Part shown: piece after piece, positions 1 to 7,018 of the stretch
Layout of the letters: every line of letters starts with the position of its first letter
How positions within the stretch are numbered: position 1 is the stretch's first letter
NCBI GenBank assembly: GCA_947372355.1
Contig: CANBTI010000019.1
Location: 1 to 38,476, forward strand
DNA: 38,476 nt
Direction: 5' to 3'
From: Bdellovibrionales bacterium
Lineage (GTDB): Bacteria > Bdellovibrionota > UBA1018 > CAIMNF01
Translations under genes and position numbers: made by a program
The notes under the pieces: model-generated
Seen by the model: only the letters and a program-made list of their open reading frames with translations
Told to the model about the DNA's origin: nothing
Databases searched by the model: none

Positions 1-1
1 A

Positions 2-451
2 ATCACAGTGGATAAAACCGCCTATCACACTGAAACAAAAACCTTGAATAAAACAATTTGGTTTTTTCACCGTGTGATTGATTTACTCGATCAACAGAAA
101 AAATCTCCTTCTGAAATTCAAACTGAGTTAGCAAAAGTTCCCGTACTTCTTATTCAAGAAGAGAAGACTCAGTATTTGAAGGCCAGCTTTTTTCGCGAGC
201 ATACCGATGCGATGCTGAGTGCTCTGCCCGAAATTTCGATCGTGATGTTCATTCGAAATATTCCGGCTGTGCCTACTTTGGTGAATCACATGGGGTTTGT
301 GATTAAAAAAGAGGGAAAACTCTACTTAAACCATGCGCCCCAAGCGAAACCCTGGATGGTTCAAGAGTTGCTACTAGAAGATTACTTCAAAGAGATGGAT
401 GCGCATCGTGCGCCGATTGAGGGATTATTATTTTTAAAAGTGGGGAAATGA
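2..451 (+). CDS. DUF1460 (NlpC/P60-like amidase) family protein, 5'-truncated by window edge
   Basis: The reading frame is open to the left edge, so the N-terminus lies outside the window. A GTG at position 8 is in frame but is probably internal. The visible 147 residues resemble the C-terminal half of DUF1460 proteins, which have an NlpC/P60-like cysteine peptidase fold and are thought to cut peptidoglycan or related amide bonds. Matching points are a segment about amide chain and helper helices (residues 1-70) and a late HMGFVI...LNHAP segment (about 94-111), where the family has its catalytic histidine and a 'hllHAS' strand. The catalytic cysteine would lie upstream and cannot be seen. The family call rests on motif spacing and recall only. 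The downstream gene is convergent. Confidence 0.6.
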   Translation: MTVDKTAYHTETKTLNKTIWFFHRVIDLLDQQKKSPSEIQTELAKVPVLLIQEEKTQYLKASFFREHTDAMLSALPEISIVMFIRNIPAVPTLVNHMGFVIKKEGKLYLNHAPQAKPWMVQELLLEDYFKEMDAHRAPIEGLLFLKVGK

Positions 452-550
452 GTAAACTATTCCTAAAAAGATAGTTAAACGGAAAGGCAAGGAGTTAGTG
501 ACCCACTTTGCTTAATAAGATTTTTCGATGCATCGAATGAGACGCATTTT

Positions 551-606
551 TTATTGTTCGACACAGTAAAGCCGGCAAGTGTGGTCCAATTGGTATCAAG
601 CCCTGT
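551..606 (-). pseudogene. Out-of-frame remnant of the DUF1554 C-terminus (LYCVEQ end)
   Basis: Just downstream of the TGA at 607-609, the same frame would encode TGLDTNWTT, the continuation of a DUF1554 WTG motif. In a different frame, positions 595-551 encode YQLDHTCRLYCVEQ and then TAA. C-x-x-YCVEQ-stop is the usual end of DUF1554 proteins as I recall the family. The two pieces lie about 30 codons closer than in intact family members, so the simplest reading is a W-to-stop change plus a frame-changing deletion that removed the CxxW segment. Confidence 0.5.
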
Positions 607-1278
607 TCAGCTTGTGATTGAAACCGTGCTGATACTATTAGTGAGAGGAAACGTAAAAATTCCATTGGCTGTTGTGGTTCCGATTTCGGTTCCATCTACG
701 CGAGTATATCTCTTGTTTGCGGCCAAAATCCACCCCACATGTTCAGATGGTCCCCCTCCACAGTTTGCCGTTGTGCAAGCGATTCGAGTGCTTCCATCCG
801 TTAGTAAGGCTTTATAAGTGCCGGTACCGGGGTAGTTTGCATCACCCATACAGAAAGTATCTGCTCCTGTTGCGCCACCAAAATTTCCATTATGACCACT
901 GGCTGACAAAAATATTTTTTTATCTGTAGGTGTGGTCACACAGGTTACTGCAACATCGCTTACATTCGCCGCTACGATGGAACCCGTTCCAGAGCTTACG
1001 GTGCAAATTTGCCCAGAAGGTTGAGTTGAAACAGTCACGGAATAATTGGAGCCTGTAGCGACGCTGGTTAAAAAAGTAAAAGTAGAATCTGAAGTGATCG
1101 TTAGGTCACCAGCAGTATTATTTTGTAAGACAACGGTACCTGTTAGACCGCTAACTGTGCCACCAATCGTAAACGTAGTTTCTCCAGTTGGCAAAGTATC
1201 ACCACAACCGGCAATCGTGAATAGAGTGAGTGTGCATATTGCTAAAAATACCTGAAAACCCTGCCTGTTATTTTTCAT
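607..1278 (-). CDS. DUF1554-type lipoprotein, truncated at its 3' end by an in-frame TGA
   Basis: 223 residues starting MKNNRQGF, with AAGGA about 10 bases upstream; a longer start at 1329 lacks support. A lipobox (TIAGC) ends the signal peptide. Residues ~30-110 form a beta-rich module of the type 'GTVSGLTGTVVLQNN ... VTVSTQPSGQIC', common in surface lipoproteins. Residues ~118-220 match DUF1554, a C-type-lectin-like surface domain known from Leptospira and delta-proteobacteria (KKIFLSASGHNGNFGGA, GADTFCMGDAN, TYKALLTDGS, YTRVDGTEIG). The domain normally continues with a WTG motif and ends in LYCVEQ. Here the frame stops at TGA exactly where the W of WTG is expected, and the following in-frame residues read TGLDTNWTT. 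The protein is therefore missing the end of its domain and may be a decaying gene. If the stop is read through, the frame ends at 475. Confidence 0.75.
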   Translation of the reverse strand: MKNNRQGFQVFLAICTLTLFTIAGCGDTLPTGETTFTIGGTVSGLTGTVVLQNNTAGDLTITSDSTFTFLTSVATGSNYSVTVSTQPSGQICTVSSGTGSIVAANVSDVAVTCVTTPTDKKIFLSASGHNGNFGGATGADTFCMGDANYPGTGTYKALLTDGSTRIACTTANCGGGPSEHVGWILAANKRYTRVDGTEIGTTTANGIFTFPLTNSISTVSITS

Positions 1279-1469
1279 CTCATTTTCCTTGATTTTAATT
1301 ATTATTGAGGTGCAATTGAGGTGAGTCAAGGAATGTCGATAAAATGTCGTTTTGATTTATGGACTTATATAAGAAACATATTTAAAAAGTTCAAAGATAA
1401 ATGCCCATTTGAAGGTGAGTCTGCTTCGGATTTTATTGATCGACAAATTAATCGTTCAGGTCATTCGTT

Positions 1470-1808
1470 TTAGTGAGCTAGATTGATGCGTTCCTTACAA
1501 AGTCGAGCCGCTTGATCTAAGTTGAAATTGCCTTGATAAGCTTTATTGGCACAATCAATCGGAGCATTCGACGTGGCTCCTGAGCAAAGTTTTATCGCTT
1601 GATCTAGATTAAAATTGCCTTGATAAGCTTTATTGGCACAATCAATCGGAGCATTCGACGTGGCTCCTGAACAAAGAAGTACCGCTTGATCTAGATTGAA
1701 ATTGCCTTGATAGGCTTTATTTGCACAATCAATTGGACTGTCAATTGCTGCAGCATAAGATACGGATGCAATCATCAATGATAAGCTCATCATCATAATT
1801 TTTTTCAT
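1470..1808 (-). CDS. Small exported protein made of three 29-residue cysteine repeats
   Basis: 112 residues from the ATG at 1808; a longer start at 1838 would add ten very basic residues ahead of the signal peptide. Residues 1-20 are a Sec signal peptide ending near SYAA. The mature part is three near-identical units beginning PIDCANKAYQGNFNLDQA and ending LCSGATSNA (residues 25-53, 54-82, 83-104), the last running into a short basic tail. Each unit has two cysteines 17 residues apart, which suits one disulfide per unit in the periplasm or outside the cell. Similar 'C-x-K/E-AY ... DQA-x-x-LC-x-GA' units occur in other Bdellovibrio-group exported proteins, as I recall. No function is known. 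There is no operon partner. Confidence 0.75.
   Translation of the reverse strand: MKKIMMMSLSLMIASVSYAAAIDSPIDCANKAYQGNFNLDQAVLLCSGATSNAPIDCANKAYQGNFNLDQAIKLCSGATSNAPIDCANKAYQGNFNLDQAARLCKERINLAH
1497..1736 (-). repeat. Three tandem copies of an 87-bp coding repeat
   Basis: The octamer CTTGATCT recurs on the plus strand at 1511, 1598 and 1685, exactly 87 bp apart. The intervening sequence is nearly identical between copies, with differences mainly at the two variable residues before LC. The unit is in frame (29 codons), so copy number can change without breaking the gene. Confidence 0.9.
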
Positions 1809-1872
1809 AGTTTTTTTTCTTTTCTTTATTCTCATCATTCAATTTTTAAATCAAATTTCGAAACTCTTTTTA

Positions 1873-2262
1873 TTATTTTGTACAAATGAAAGACTGTTCA
1901 GTAGAATAACCCATGTCACCTGAAAGAGAGATCGAATCGATTTTAAGAAGCCCCGCTTTTTCATCAGACGACTTGGTAAAACTCACTTCTGAACCAAAGT
2001 TTGATTTCTTTTGTGAATAAATACGACCATCTTGGGACCAAATATCTAGTTCATGAATTTTAGTTTTTATCTTCGATGGATTATATTGTGGTTCAGAATA
2101 TACATCTGCACCTCCGCCATCCTTAATGACAACAGAAAGAGGTCCGCTTCCTACAGCCTGCTCTGTTGCGCTCAAATCATAAAAGTCACATTGATAAGTA
2201 GTGTCAGCCATTGCTGCTTTTGAAGTTGCTAAAACCAATAATACAGCCGCAAATACTCTCAT
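1873..2262 (-). CDS. Small exported protein of unknown function
   Basis: 129 residues starting MRVFAAVLLV, with GGAG six bases upstream (CGGAGAATTT), which decides this start over the longer frame at 2376. The signal peptide ends near KAAMA, followed by DTTYQCDFYDL. Two cysteines (in YQCDF and near the end in SFICTK) could form a single disulfide joining the first and last strands. The rest is rich in beta-prone residues and looks like a small periplasmic domain. I do not recognise a family. The 3' neighbour on the same strand is the cysteine-repeat gene, 64 bp away. Confidence 0.7.
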   Translation of the reverse strand: MRVFAAVLLVLATSKAAMADTTYQCDFYDLSATEQAVGSGPLSVVIKDGGGADVYSEPQYNPSKIKTKIHELDIWSQDGRIYSQKKSNFGSEVSFTKSSDEKAGLLKIDSISLSGDMGYSTEQSFICTK

Positions 2263-2420
2263 AAATTCTCCGTTTTTAAATTCAACACTCTCATTAAAGA
2301 GTCGATAAGTTTTTGAGCACTCTATCATGAGTAGATTAATTTTTAAACAGAGATTATATATTAATTGAATGACCATTAAACTAAAATCATTGCAGGCGCA
2401 GAAGTGAATCTACAGCAGAC

Positions 2421-2954
2421 TCATGGTTTTAATTCAGCCAGTTTTTTTAAATTTTCCATTCCAGTACTGAATTCTGCGGTCATCATTTTCTCACAATCAA
2501 TAATGGTACTCATGAGTTTACCCATGAAACCGCCATCGCCATACATGCGCCAAGAAAATCTTGTACCAGTACCTTCAGGAGTAACTTTATATTCGATGAA
2601 ATTCTCTGCCTTAAATGGCTTGATCATTTTTAGCTTTAATTCGAGAACTTGATTAGGCACTACACGGATCATTTCTAAACTTCCCGAACCCACTTCACTA
2701 TTACCATCAAAACTCATGACTGCACCCACTTGCCCATCCACACCTTGCAGAGTGCGTTTCATACTAGGATCTTTAAGATCATAAGGGTTCCATTTTTTGC
2801 AGGCTTCAAAAGTACTGAACAGCGAAAAAACTTTTTCTGGGGTAGCGTTCATGAAAGCGTTGCGCTCATAATTAAATTTTCCATCTTTAGTGGATACAAA
2901 TCCTAAAAATGCCAATAATGCTATGAATAAACCGATTAAAATTTTTTTAAACAT
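2421..2954 (-). CDS. SRPBCC (polyketide cyclase/START-like) family protein, membrane-anchored
   Basis: 177 residues with a clear AAGGAGA Shine-Dalgarno before the ATG. Residues 3-20 form one hydrophobic segment (ILIGLFIALLAFLGFV), acting as an anchor or uncleaved signal. The remainder fits the SRPBCC fold: an N-terminal strand then 'ATPEKVFSLFSTFEACKKWNPYD' (the helix entry and W-N/P signature), central strands around GSGSLEMIRVVPNQVLELKLKM, then GTRFSWRMYG and a long C-terminal helix (TAEFSTGMENLKKLAEL). These proteins bind hydrophobic ligands; the substrate cannot be told. It appears to be a single gene. Confidence 0.8.
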   Translation of the reverse strand: MFKKILIGLFIALLAFLGFVSTKDGKFNYERNAFMNATPEKVFSLFSTFEACKKWNPYDLKDPSMKRTLQGVDGQVGAVMSFDGNSEVGSGSLEMIRVVPNQVLELKLKMIKPFKAENFIEYKVTPEGTGTRFSWRMYGDGGFMGKLMSTIIDCEKMMTAEFSTGMENLKKLAELKP

Positions 2955-3172
2955 GAAGATTCTCCTTAATTTTCAATCATTACTTTTTTAAAAGATTTTA
3001 TCCAGTTATTTTCAATTTCAAAAGACAAGGAATCAGTTGTGGATGTTCGAGGCTTTTCTTCATCAATGTTAGCACTTTGGAGCTTTGAGTCACGAGAGCG
3101 CTCGATGTTTTAGGGCGCATTGAGAACCATTCAAATATCATTGGAGTGACTCTTGCAGATTAATTTTCAAGT

Positions 3173-4054
3173 ATGAAAAACCTGCTGATCATCGTCCTAT
3201 CTTTTACCTTGGTAATTCTTCTCTATCGCAACCAAAAAGTACTCAATCGGAATATAAACTGTACTGGTGTAACTACGATTCAGGCGCAAATGGCAAGGGA
3301 GACTCCGCAACCAATACAGTCCCCAATGCCTCAGCTCAGTATTACGCCCAAACCATCTCCATTTTCTGTGAATGCTTTACTCCGCACGCAGCTTAATCTC
3401 GAAAAATTAAACCTGGAATCTCTCCAAACAGACATTGTCGATTTGAAGCAACAGATCAAAAATGCAGCTCCTAAAGTGATTGATGAGGAGATCAAAAATA
3501 CCATGAGTGAAATTTCTACTCTCCAGTCACAATATAATTATTATCATACGGCTCAAGCGGCTGCGAATCAAACTGCCTCTCAACAACTTCATTACATCGA
3601 AACACTCAATAGACAAATGCAAACGTATTTGTCTTCTCAGCTCGAGGCTGCCGATCGGGAGCTTCAATCGGCTCTGCAAAATTTAATGTATGTAAGTTTG
3701 AATTCTAACTTCAACAGCTACGATAAGATAGCGGAAATGCAAATTAGAATCCAAACGCTGGAAACTCAGTTGAATTCACTTCAAGCCCAAAAAACTCAGA
3801 ATGCATCAGACACCTACGCACAAATCTCTCAAATTAAAAATCAAGGCTCTACCAACGAGAGCAATACGAATTACATTCAAAGTGCCTTACAGGCTCAGAT
3901 CCTTACCTTGCAAAATACAATTAATCGTTTGCAAGGTGAACGGGGGCAGTCTCAAACCATTCTCACTTCGCTCAACCGAGAGCTCGCTGATCGGATGCAG
4001 AGCCTAAAAGAAATCCAAATACGAATAGATCAACTGATCTCACAGATCCCATAA
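3173..4054 (+). CDS. N-terminally anchored coiled-coil protein
   Basis: 293 residues. Residues 3-20 form one transmembrane segment or signal anchor (LLIIVLSFTLVILLY). A proline-rich linker follows (about residues 42-63, PQPIQSPMPQ...), then about 220 residues of almost uninterrupted heptad-like sequence rich in Q, L, N and E, for example IRIQTLETQLNSLQAQK and ILTLQNTINRLQGE. I see no enzymatic motif. The likely form is a long coiled coil in the periplasm tethered to the inner membrane. There is no good Shine-Dalgarno; the start was chosen because it immediately precedes the membrane segment. It lies 20 bp upstream of the YitT gene on the same strand, so the two are probably co-transcribed. 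Confidence 0.75.
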   Translation: MKNLLIIVLSFTLVILLYRNQKVLNRNINCTGVTTIQAQMARETPQPIQSPMPQLSITPKPSPFSVNALLRTQLNLEKLNLESLQTDIVDLKQQIKNAAPKVIDEEIKNTMSEISTLQSQYNYYHTAQAAANQTASQQLHYIETLNRQMQTYLSSQLEAADRELQSALQNLMYVSLNSNFNSYDKIAEMQIRIQTLETQLNSLQAQKTQNASDTYAQISQIKNQGSTNESNTNYIQSALQAQILTLQNTINRLQGERGQSQTILTSLNRELADRMQSLKEIQIRIDQLISQIP

Positions 4055-4074
4055 TTAGTTTAAAGGTTGATGAT

Positions 4075-4953
4075 ATGGACAAAAAGATTAAAAACAAAAA
4101 CAACTCAAAGCCACTGCGTGATATTTTATTTGTTTCAATGGGCGTGGTTTCTGCTTCGATCGGTTTAAAAGGATTTTTGCTACCCAATGGTTTTTTTGAT
4201 GGTGGTGCTATGGGAATTTCTCTCTTGCTCAATTATTTTATCAAGATCGATCTTTCGATTTTCATTGTGATCATCAACATTCCCTTTGTTTTACTCGGTT
4301 TTAAACAAGTATCCCTGAAGTTTGCCATCAAAAGTGCTGTGGCTATTTTATTTTTAGCACTTGCGGTTCATGGGATTCAGGTTCCAGCGTTCACCCAAGA
4401 TAAACTTTTGATTTCTATTTTTGGTGGAGTGTTTTTAGGTATGGGTATTGGTCTTTCCATTCGTGGAGGCGCGGTGATTGATGGAACGGAAGTGCTAGCT
4501 GTTCAGGTGAGTAGAAAATCTAGCCTCAGTGTTGGAGATTTTATCGCGATTTTTAATTTTGCACTATTTATCTGTGTAGCTTTTTTAATCAATGAAGAAA
4601 CAGCAATGTATTCGATGCTCACTTATATTTCTGCGTCCAAAAGTGTTGATTTTATTATTACTGGAATTGAAGAATACATTGGGGTCACCATCGTTTCTCC
4701 TCACCATGAGATCATCAGGAAAATGCTAGTTTACGAATTGCAAAGAGGCGTGACGGTTTATAAAACAGAAGGTGGCTTTGGAAACGCAGGGGATCATGTA
4801 GAGGAGCGTAAAGCGCTCTTCTGCGCAGTGACTCGCTTAGAGGTAACTCGACTTTTAAGGGAAGTGGAAAAACTCGACCCCAATGCTTTTGTGATTCAGC
4901 AGTCAATTAAAGATACACGTGGTGGAATGATTAAAAGGAGACCATTGCATTGA
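4075..4953 (+). CDS. YitT family membrane protein
   Basis: 292 residues, within the family's usual 280-300. The N-terminal two thirds hold about five to six hydrophobic segments (from residue ~15 to ~195) and the family signature GGAMGISLLLNY near residue 45. The C-terminal ~90 residues form the soluble DUF2179 domain (TIVSPHHEIIRKMLVYELQRGVTVYKTEGGF ... TRLEVTRLLREVEKLDPNAFV). YitT proteins are widespread inner-membrane proteins of unsettled transport function. AAGG lies 8 bases before the ATG. The coiled-coil gene 20 bp upstream is probably in the same transcript. Confidence 0.9.
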   Translation: MDKKIKNKNNSKPLRDILFVSMGVVSASIGLKGFLLPNGFFDGGAMGISLLLNYFIKIDLSIFIVIINIPFVLLGFKQVSLKFAIKSAVAILFLALAVHGIQVPAFTQDKLLISIFGGVFLGMGIGLSIRGGAVIDGTEVLAVQVSRKSSLSVGDFIAIFNFALFICVAFLINEETAMYSMLTYISASKSVDFIITGIEEYIGVTIVSPHHEIIRKMLVYELQRGVTVYKTEGGFGNAGDHVEERKALFCAVTRLEVTRLLREVEKLDPNAFVIQQSIKDTRGGMIKRRPLH

Positions 4954-5061
4954 TTTTTTAGGAACATGAATCTGAAATGAACCTGGGGTTTGCAATAGAT
5001 GAGAACTTCTTCAATTCCTTACGCAATCGGGTACATTGCGCGCGATCTCGCTGAATAAACC

Positions 5062-5952
5062 TCAAGGAATCTTAGCGGCACCTGTTATAAAATCCAAAAA
5101 AGCTCTCACTCTTTTTGCCAATAATCGGTTGCTAGTGATCACAGCATAGATGGTTCCAAAGGATTCGATTTTATGATTGGGTAGAAGTTGAACCAAGGAT
5201 CCATCTTCTAAGTATGGTTTTACGTCCCAAAGTGAGCGGATTCCAATTCCTGCACCTTGCAGAATCATGCTCGTAGTGAGTAATCCACTTTGTGCGCTGA
5301 TTTTTATGGAGCCGAAGAGATCTGATAACAGAATCCCACTCCGGATGAATTTGCATTCGCCGTATACATTCAATGTGAGTAGTGGATATTTTTTTAAATC
5401 CATTGGTTCTTTGATTTTCACTTTTGCTTTTTTTATAAAATCAGGACTCGCGCAAACCACCAGTTCGTTTTCAACTAATTTTTTGTAAACATAGTCGGCT
5501 CCATGAGGATCATCAGCCCTAATTGCTATATCAACTTGTGAATCGATTAAATCGATATATCGATCACTCGCTTCTAATTCAAAATGAACCTTTGGATGTA
5601 GCTCTTGAAATTGAATGATCTGTGTAGTTAAAATGCGGTGGGCATAGGCAGTCACACAAGAAATTCTGATTAAACCTTTCAGCTCTTGATGGGATTCAAA
5701 TTGATTTTCAATGTTTTCCATATCTTCCAAAAACGCTTTGACTCTTGGTAAGAGCGCCATTCCTTCTTGGGTTAGTCCAACGCTTCTGGTGGTTCGTTGA
5801 AACAAGCGCACCCCTAATTCATTTTCTAATCCTTGGATCTTTTTAGTGAGTAAGGGCGCACCAATCTTTAATGATCTGGATGCAGAAATGAAGCTTTTAT
5901 CTTTCGCTACCCGTAGAAAAGCTTCCCACATGGAGATATCGCGAATTTTCAT
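5062..5952 (-). CDS. LysR family transcriptional regulator
   Basis: 296 residues from the ATG at 5952, chosen because AAGGA lies six bases upstream; the frame extends to 5967 without such a site. Residues ~5-65 are the LysR winged helix (WEAFLRVAKDKSFISASRSL, LTKKIQGLENELGVRLFQRTTR), and residues ~90-290 are the periplasmic-binding-protein-like effector domain. The overall pattern is closest to the AaeR/CrgA-like LysR group; no effector can be inferred. It is divergent from the exported protein at 6051 with a 98-bp gap containing an inverted repeat, the usual layout for a LysR regulator controlling its neighbour and itself. Confidence 0.92.
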   Translation of the reverse strand: MKIRDISMWEAFLRVAKDKSFISASRSLKIGAPLLTKKIQGLENELGVRLFQRTTRSVGLTQEGMALLPRVKAFLEDMENIENQFESHQELKGLIRISCVTAYAHRILTTQIIQFQELHPKVHFELEASDRYIDLIDSQVDIAIRADDPHGADYVYKKLVENELVVCASPDFIKKAKVKIKEPMDLKKYPLLTLNVYGECKFIRSGILLSDLFGSIKISAQSGLLTTSMILQGAGIGIRSLWDVKPYLEDGSLVQLLPNHKIESFGTIYAVITSNRLLAKRVRAFLDFITGAAKIP

Positions 5953-5966
5953 TGTTTCCTTATACA

Positions 5967-5997
5967 CAATAATGAATTGAAAAACTAGCTATTATTG
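5967..5997. promoter_or_regulatory. Candidate LysR operator: 7-bp inverted repeat between divergent genes
   Basis: CAATAAT at 5967-5973 pairs with ATTATTG at 5991-5997 across a 17-base spacer, and the match extends to nine of ten bases outward. It lies in the short gap between lysR and the divergent gene. The size and location fit a LysR binding region (T-N11-A type), but this is inference only. Confidence 0.4.
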
Positions 5998-6050
5998 TTT
6001 CTTCATTTCACTGCTATTCCTCATTTCAGAAAGAAAAAGAGGATATAAAA

Positions 6051-6812
6051 ATGAAAAACCTAATGATTACGATATTGATGATTTCCGGAACTAGTTTTGC
6101 TCAAACACAAACCACCAAAAGCATAGCTGCATCTCAGGTAACTTTACTGGCTAAAGCTGCTGTTTACGCTGAAGTGGAATCCTTTAATGAAGCGATTGCA
6201 AATGATGGAGTAGTGGAGGGCTACCATTCTCGACTCACACAGTTTTTAGTGAATAGTGGCAAAACGAATATTGATCCAGAGTTTATGGTGAGTAAATGCA
6301 CTCTCAGTGAAGAAAATATTGGGGCTGTTTTGAGTCAAACACTTTCCAGCGAAGACGATGCACTTGCATTCCGGAAGAATGGTTTAGCTGCAGTGAAATC
6401 TACCTATAATGGTAAAGTTTGGAGATTATTGTCGGCGATCTGTGATCGTGCAAGAGTTCGTTTTATGGATCGTTTGAGCTTGGCCACCGAGAATGGAGTA
6501 GCACTAGCCTTCAGTGATCAAGTGATCGTAGAAACTGCACAAATTTTATTTTACCCTACTGATTTTGGAAGAGCTTCCTTCCGTAAGGCGATTGCTCAAG
6601 GATTTAATTCATTACTTTCAGGTGCGATGGTGATTGGTGCGGGGAGTGGATTGATGGGAATCCCAGTGGGCGGAATGATTCTAGCGGTAGTGACAGTGGT
6701 CAATGGAACAAGAGGCATTGTTTCACAAATTCACACTCATAATCCATTTGGAACAAAACTAGGAAATGAAGACTTCGCTCACATCCATGAAATTAAAATA
6801 GATTTGAATTAA
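6051..6812 (+). CDS. Exported protein of unknown function with glycine-rich hydrophobic C-terminal segment
   Basis: 253 residues after a good site (GAGGATATAAAA then ATG). The signal peptide covers residues 1-17 (cleavage near SFA|QTQ). The mature N-terminal half is helical (SQVTLLAKAAVYAEVESFNEAI, LAFRKNGLAAVKSTYNGKVWRLLSAI). Residues ~185-222 are a small-residue-rich hydrophobic stretch (LLSGAMVIGAGSGLMG, PVGGMILAVVTVVNG), long enough for a membrane hairpin. The C-terminus is histidine-rich (QIHTHNPFG, FAHIHEIKI). Two cysteines lie in the mature part. No family is recognised. It is divergent from the LysR gene and is its most likely target; an intrinsic terminator follows. Confidence 0.75.
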   Translation: MKNLMITILMISGTSFAQTQTTKSIAASQVTLLAKAAVYAEVESFNEAIANDGVVEGYHSRLTQFLVNSGKTNIDPEFMVSKCTLSEENIGAVLSQTLSSEDDALAFRKNGLAAVKSTYNGKVWRLLSAICDRARVRFMDRLSLATENGVALAFSDQVIVETAQILFYPTDFGRASFRKAIAQGFNSLLSGAMVIGAGSGLMGIPVGGMILAVVTVVNGTRGIVSQIHTHNPFGTKLGNEDFAHIHEIKIDLN

Positions 6813-6865
6813 TGATAGAAACAACTCCACTTTAATTTAAAAATATAGAGTTATTTAAAGTAAGT

Positions 6866-6895
6866 GCTCTCGAAGAAATTCGGGAGCCTTTTTTT
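6866..6895 (+). terminator. Intrinsic terminator after the exported protein gene
   Basis: A 9-bp stem (GCTCTCGAA/TTCGGGAGC, one T-G pair) with a GAAA tetraloop is followed by a run of seven Ts. Confidence 0.85.
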
Positions 6896-6978
6896 ATTTG
6901 GTGGAGTCGGTGTGAGTACCTTAATCATCTCCTAAAATGAGTTTTTTCATCAAAACACTGATCTAAGTCATACTTTAT

Positions 6979-7010
6979 CCTTCTAATGAGACTATAATGT
7001 AGTTAGAAGG
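6979..7010 (+). promoter_or_regulatory. 8-bp inverted repeat flanking a TATAAT box upstream of the HAD-like gene
   Basis: CCTTCTAA (6979-6986) and TTAGAAGG (7003-7010) are perfect complements 16 bases apart. The consensus -10 hexamer TATAAT (6993-6998) lies between them, and the right arm merges with the Shine-Dalgarno region of the gene at 7019. It could be an operator covering the promoter, or a hairpin masking the ribosome site in a longer transcript. Confidence 0.45.
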
Positions 7011-7018
7011 GTGGGATT

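Noticed and set aside
607-609. TGA as a selenocysteine or programmed readthrough codon in the DUF1554 gene
   Set aside because: The family has tryptophan at this place, no selenocysteine insertion element is apparent, and the frame after the stop soon departs from the family; mutation is simpler.
1497-1736. Tandem repeats as a CRISPR array
   Set aside because: The units are 87 bp and nearly identical throughout, with no spacers, and they are in frame within a signal-peptide protein.
5034-5045. TTGCGCGCGATC, resembling the GC-rich palindrome near 36530
   Set aside because: It is short, lacks the second arm and lies between unrelated genes; probably chance.
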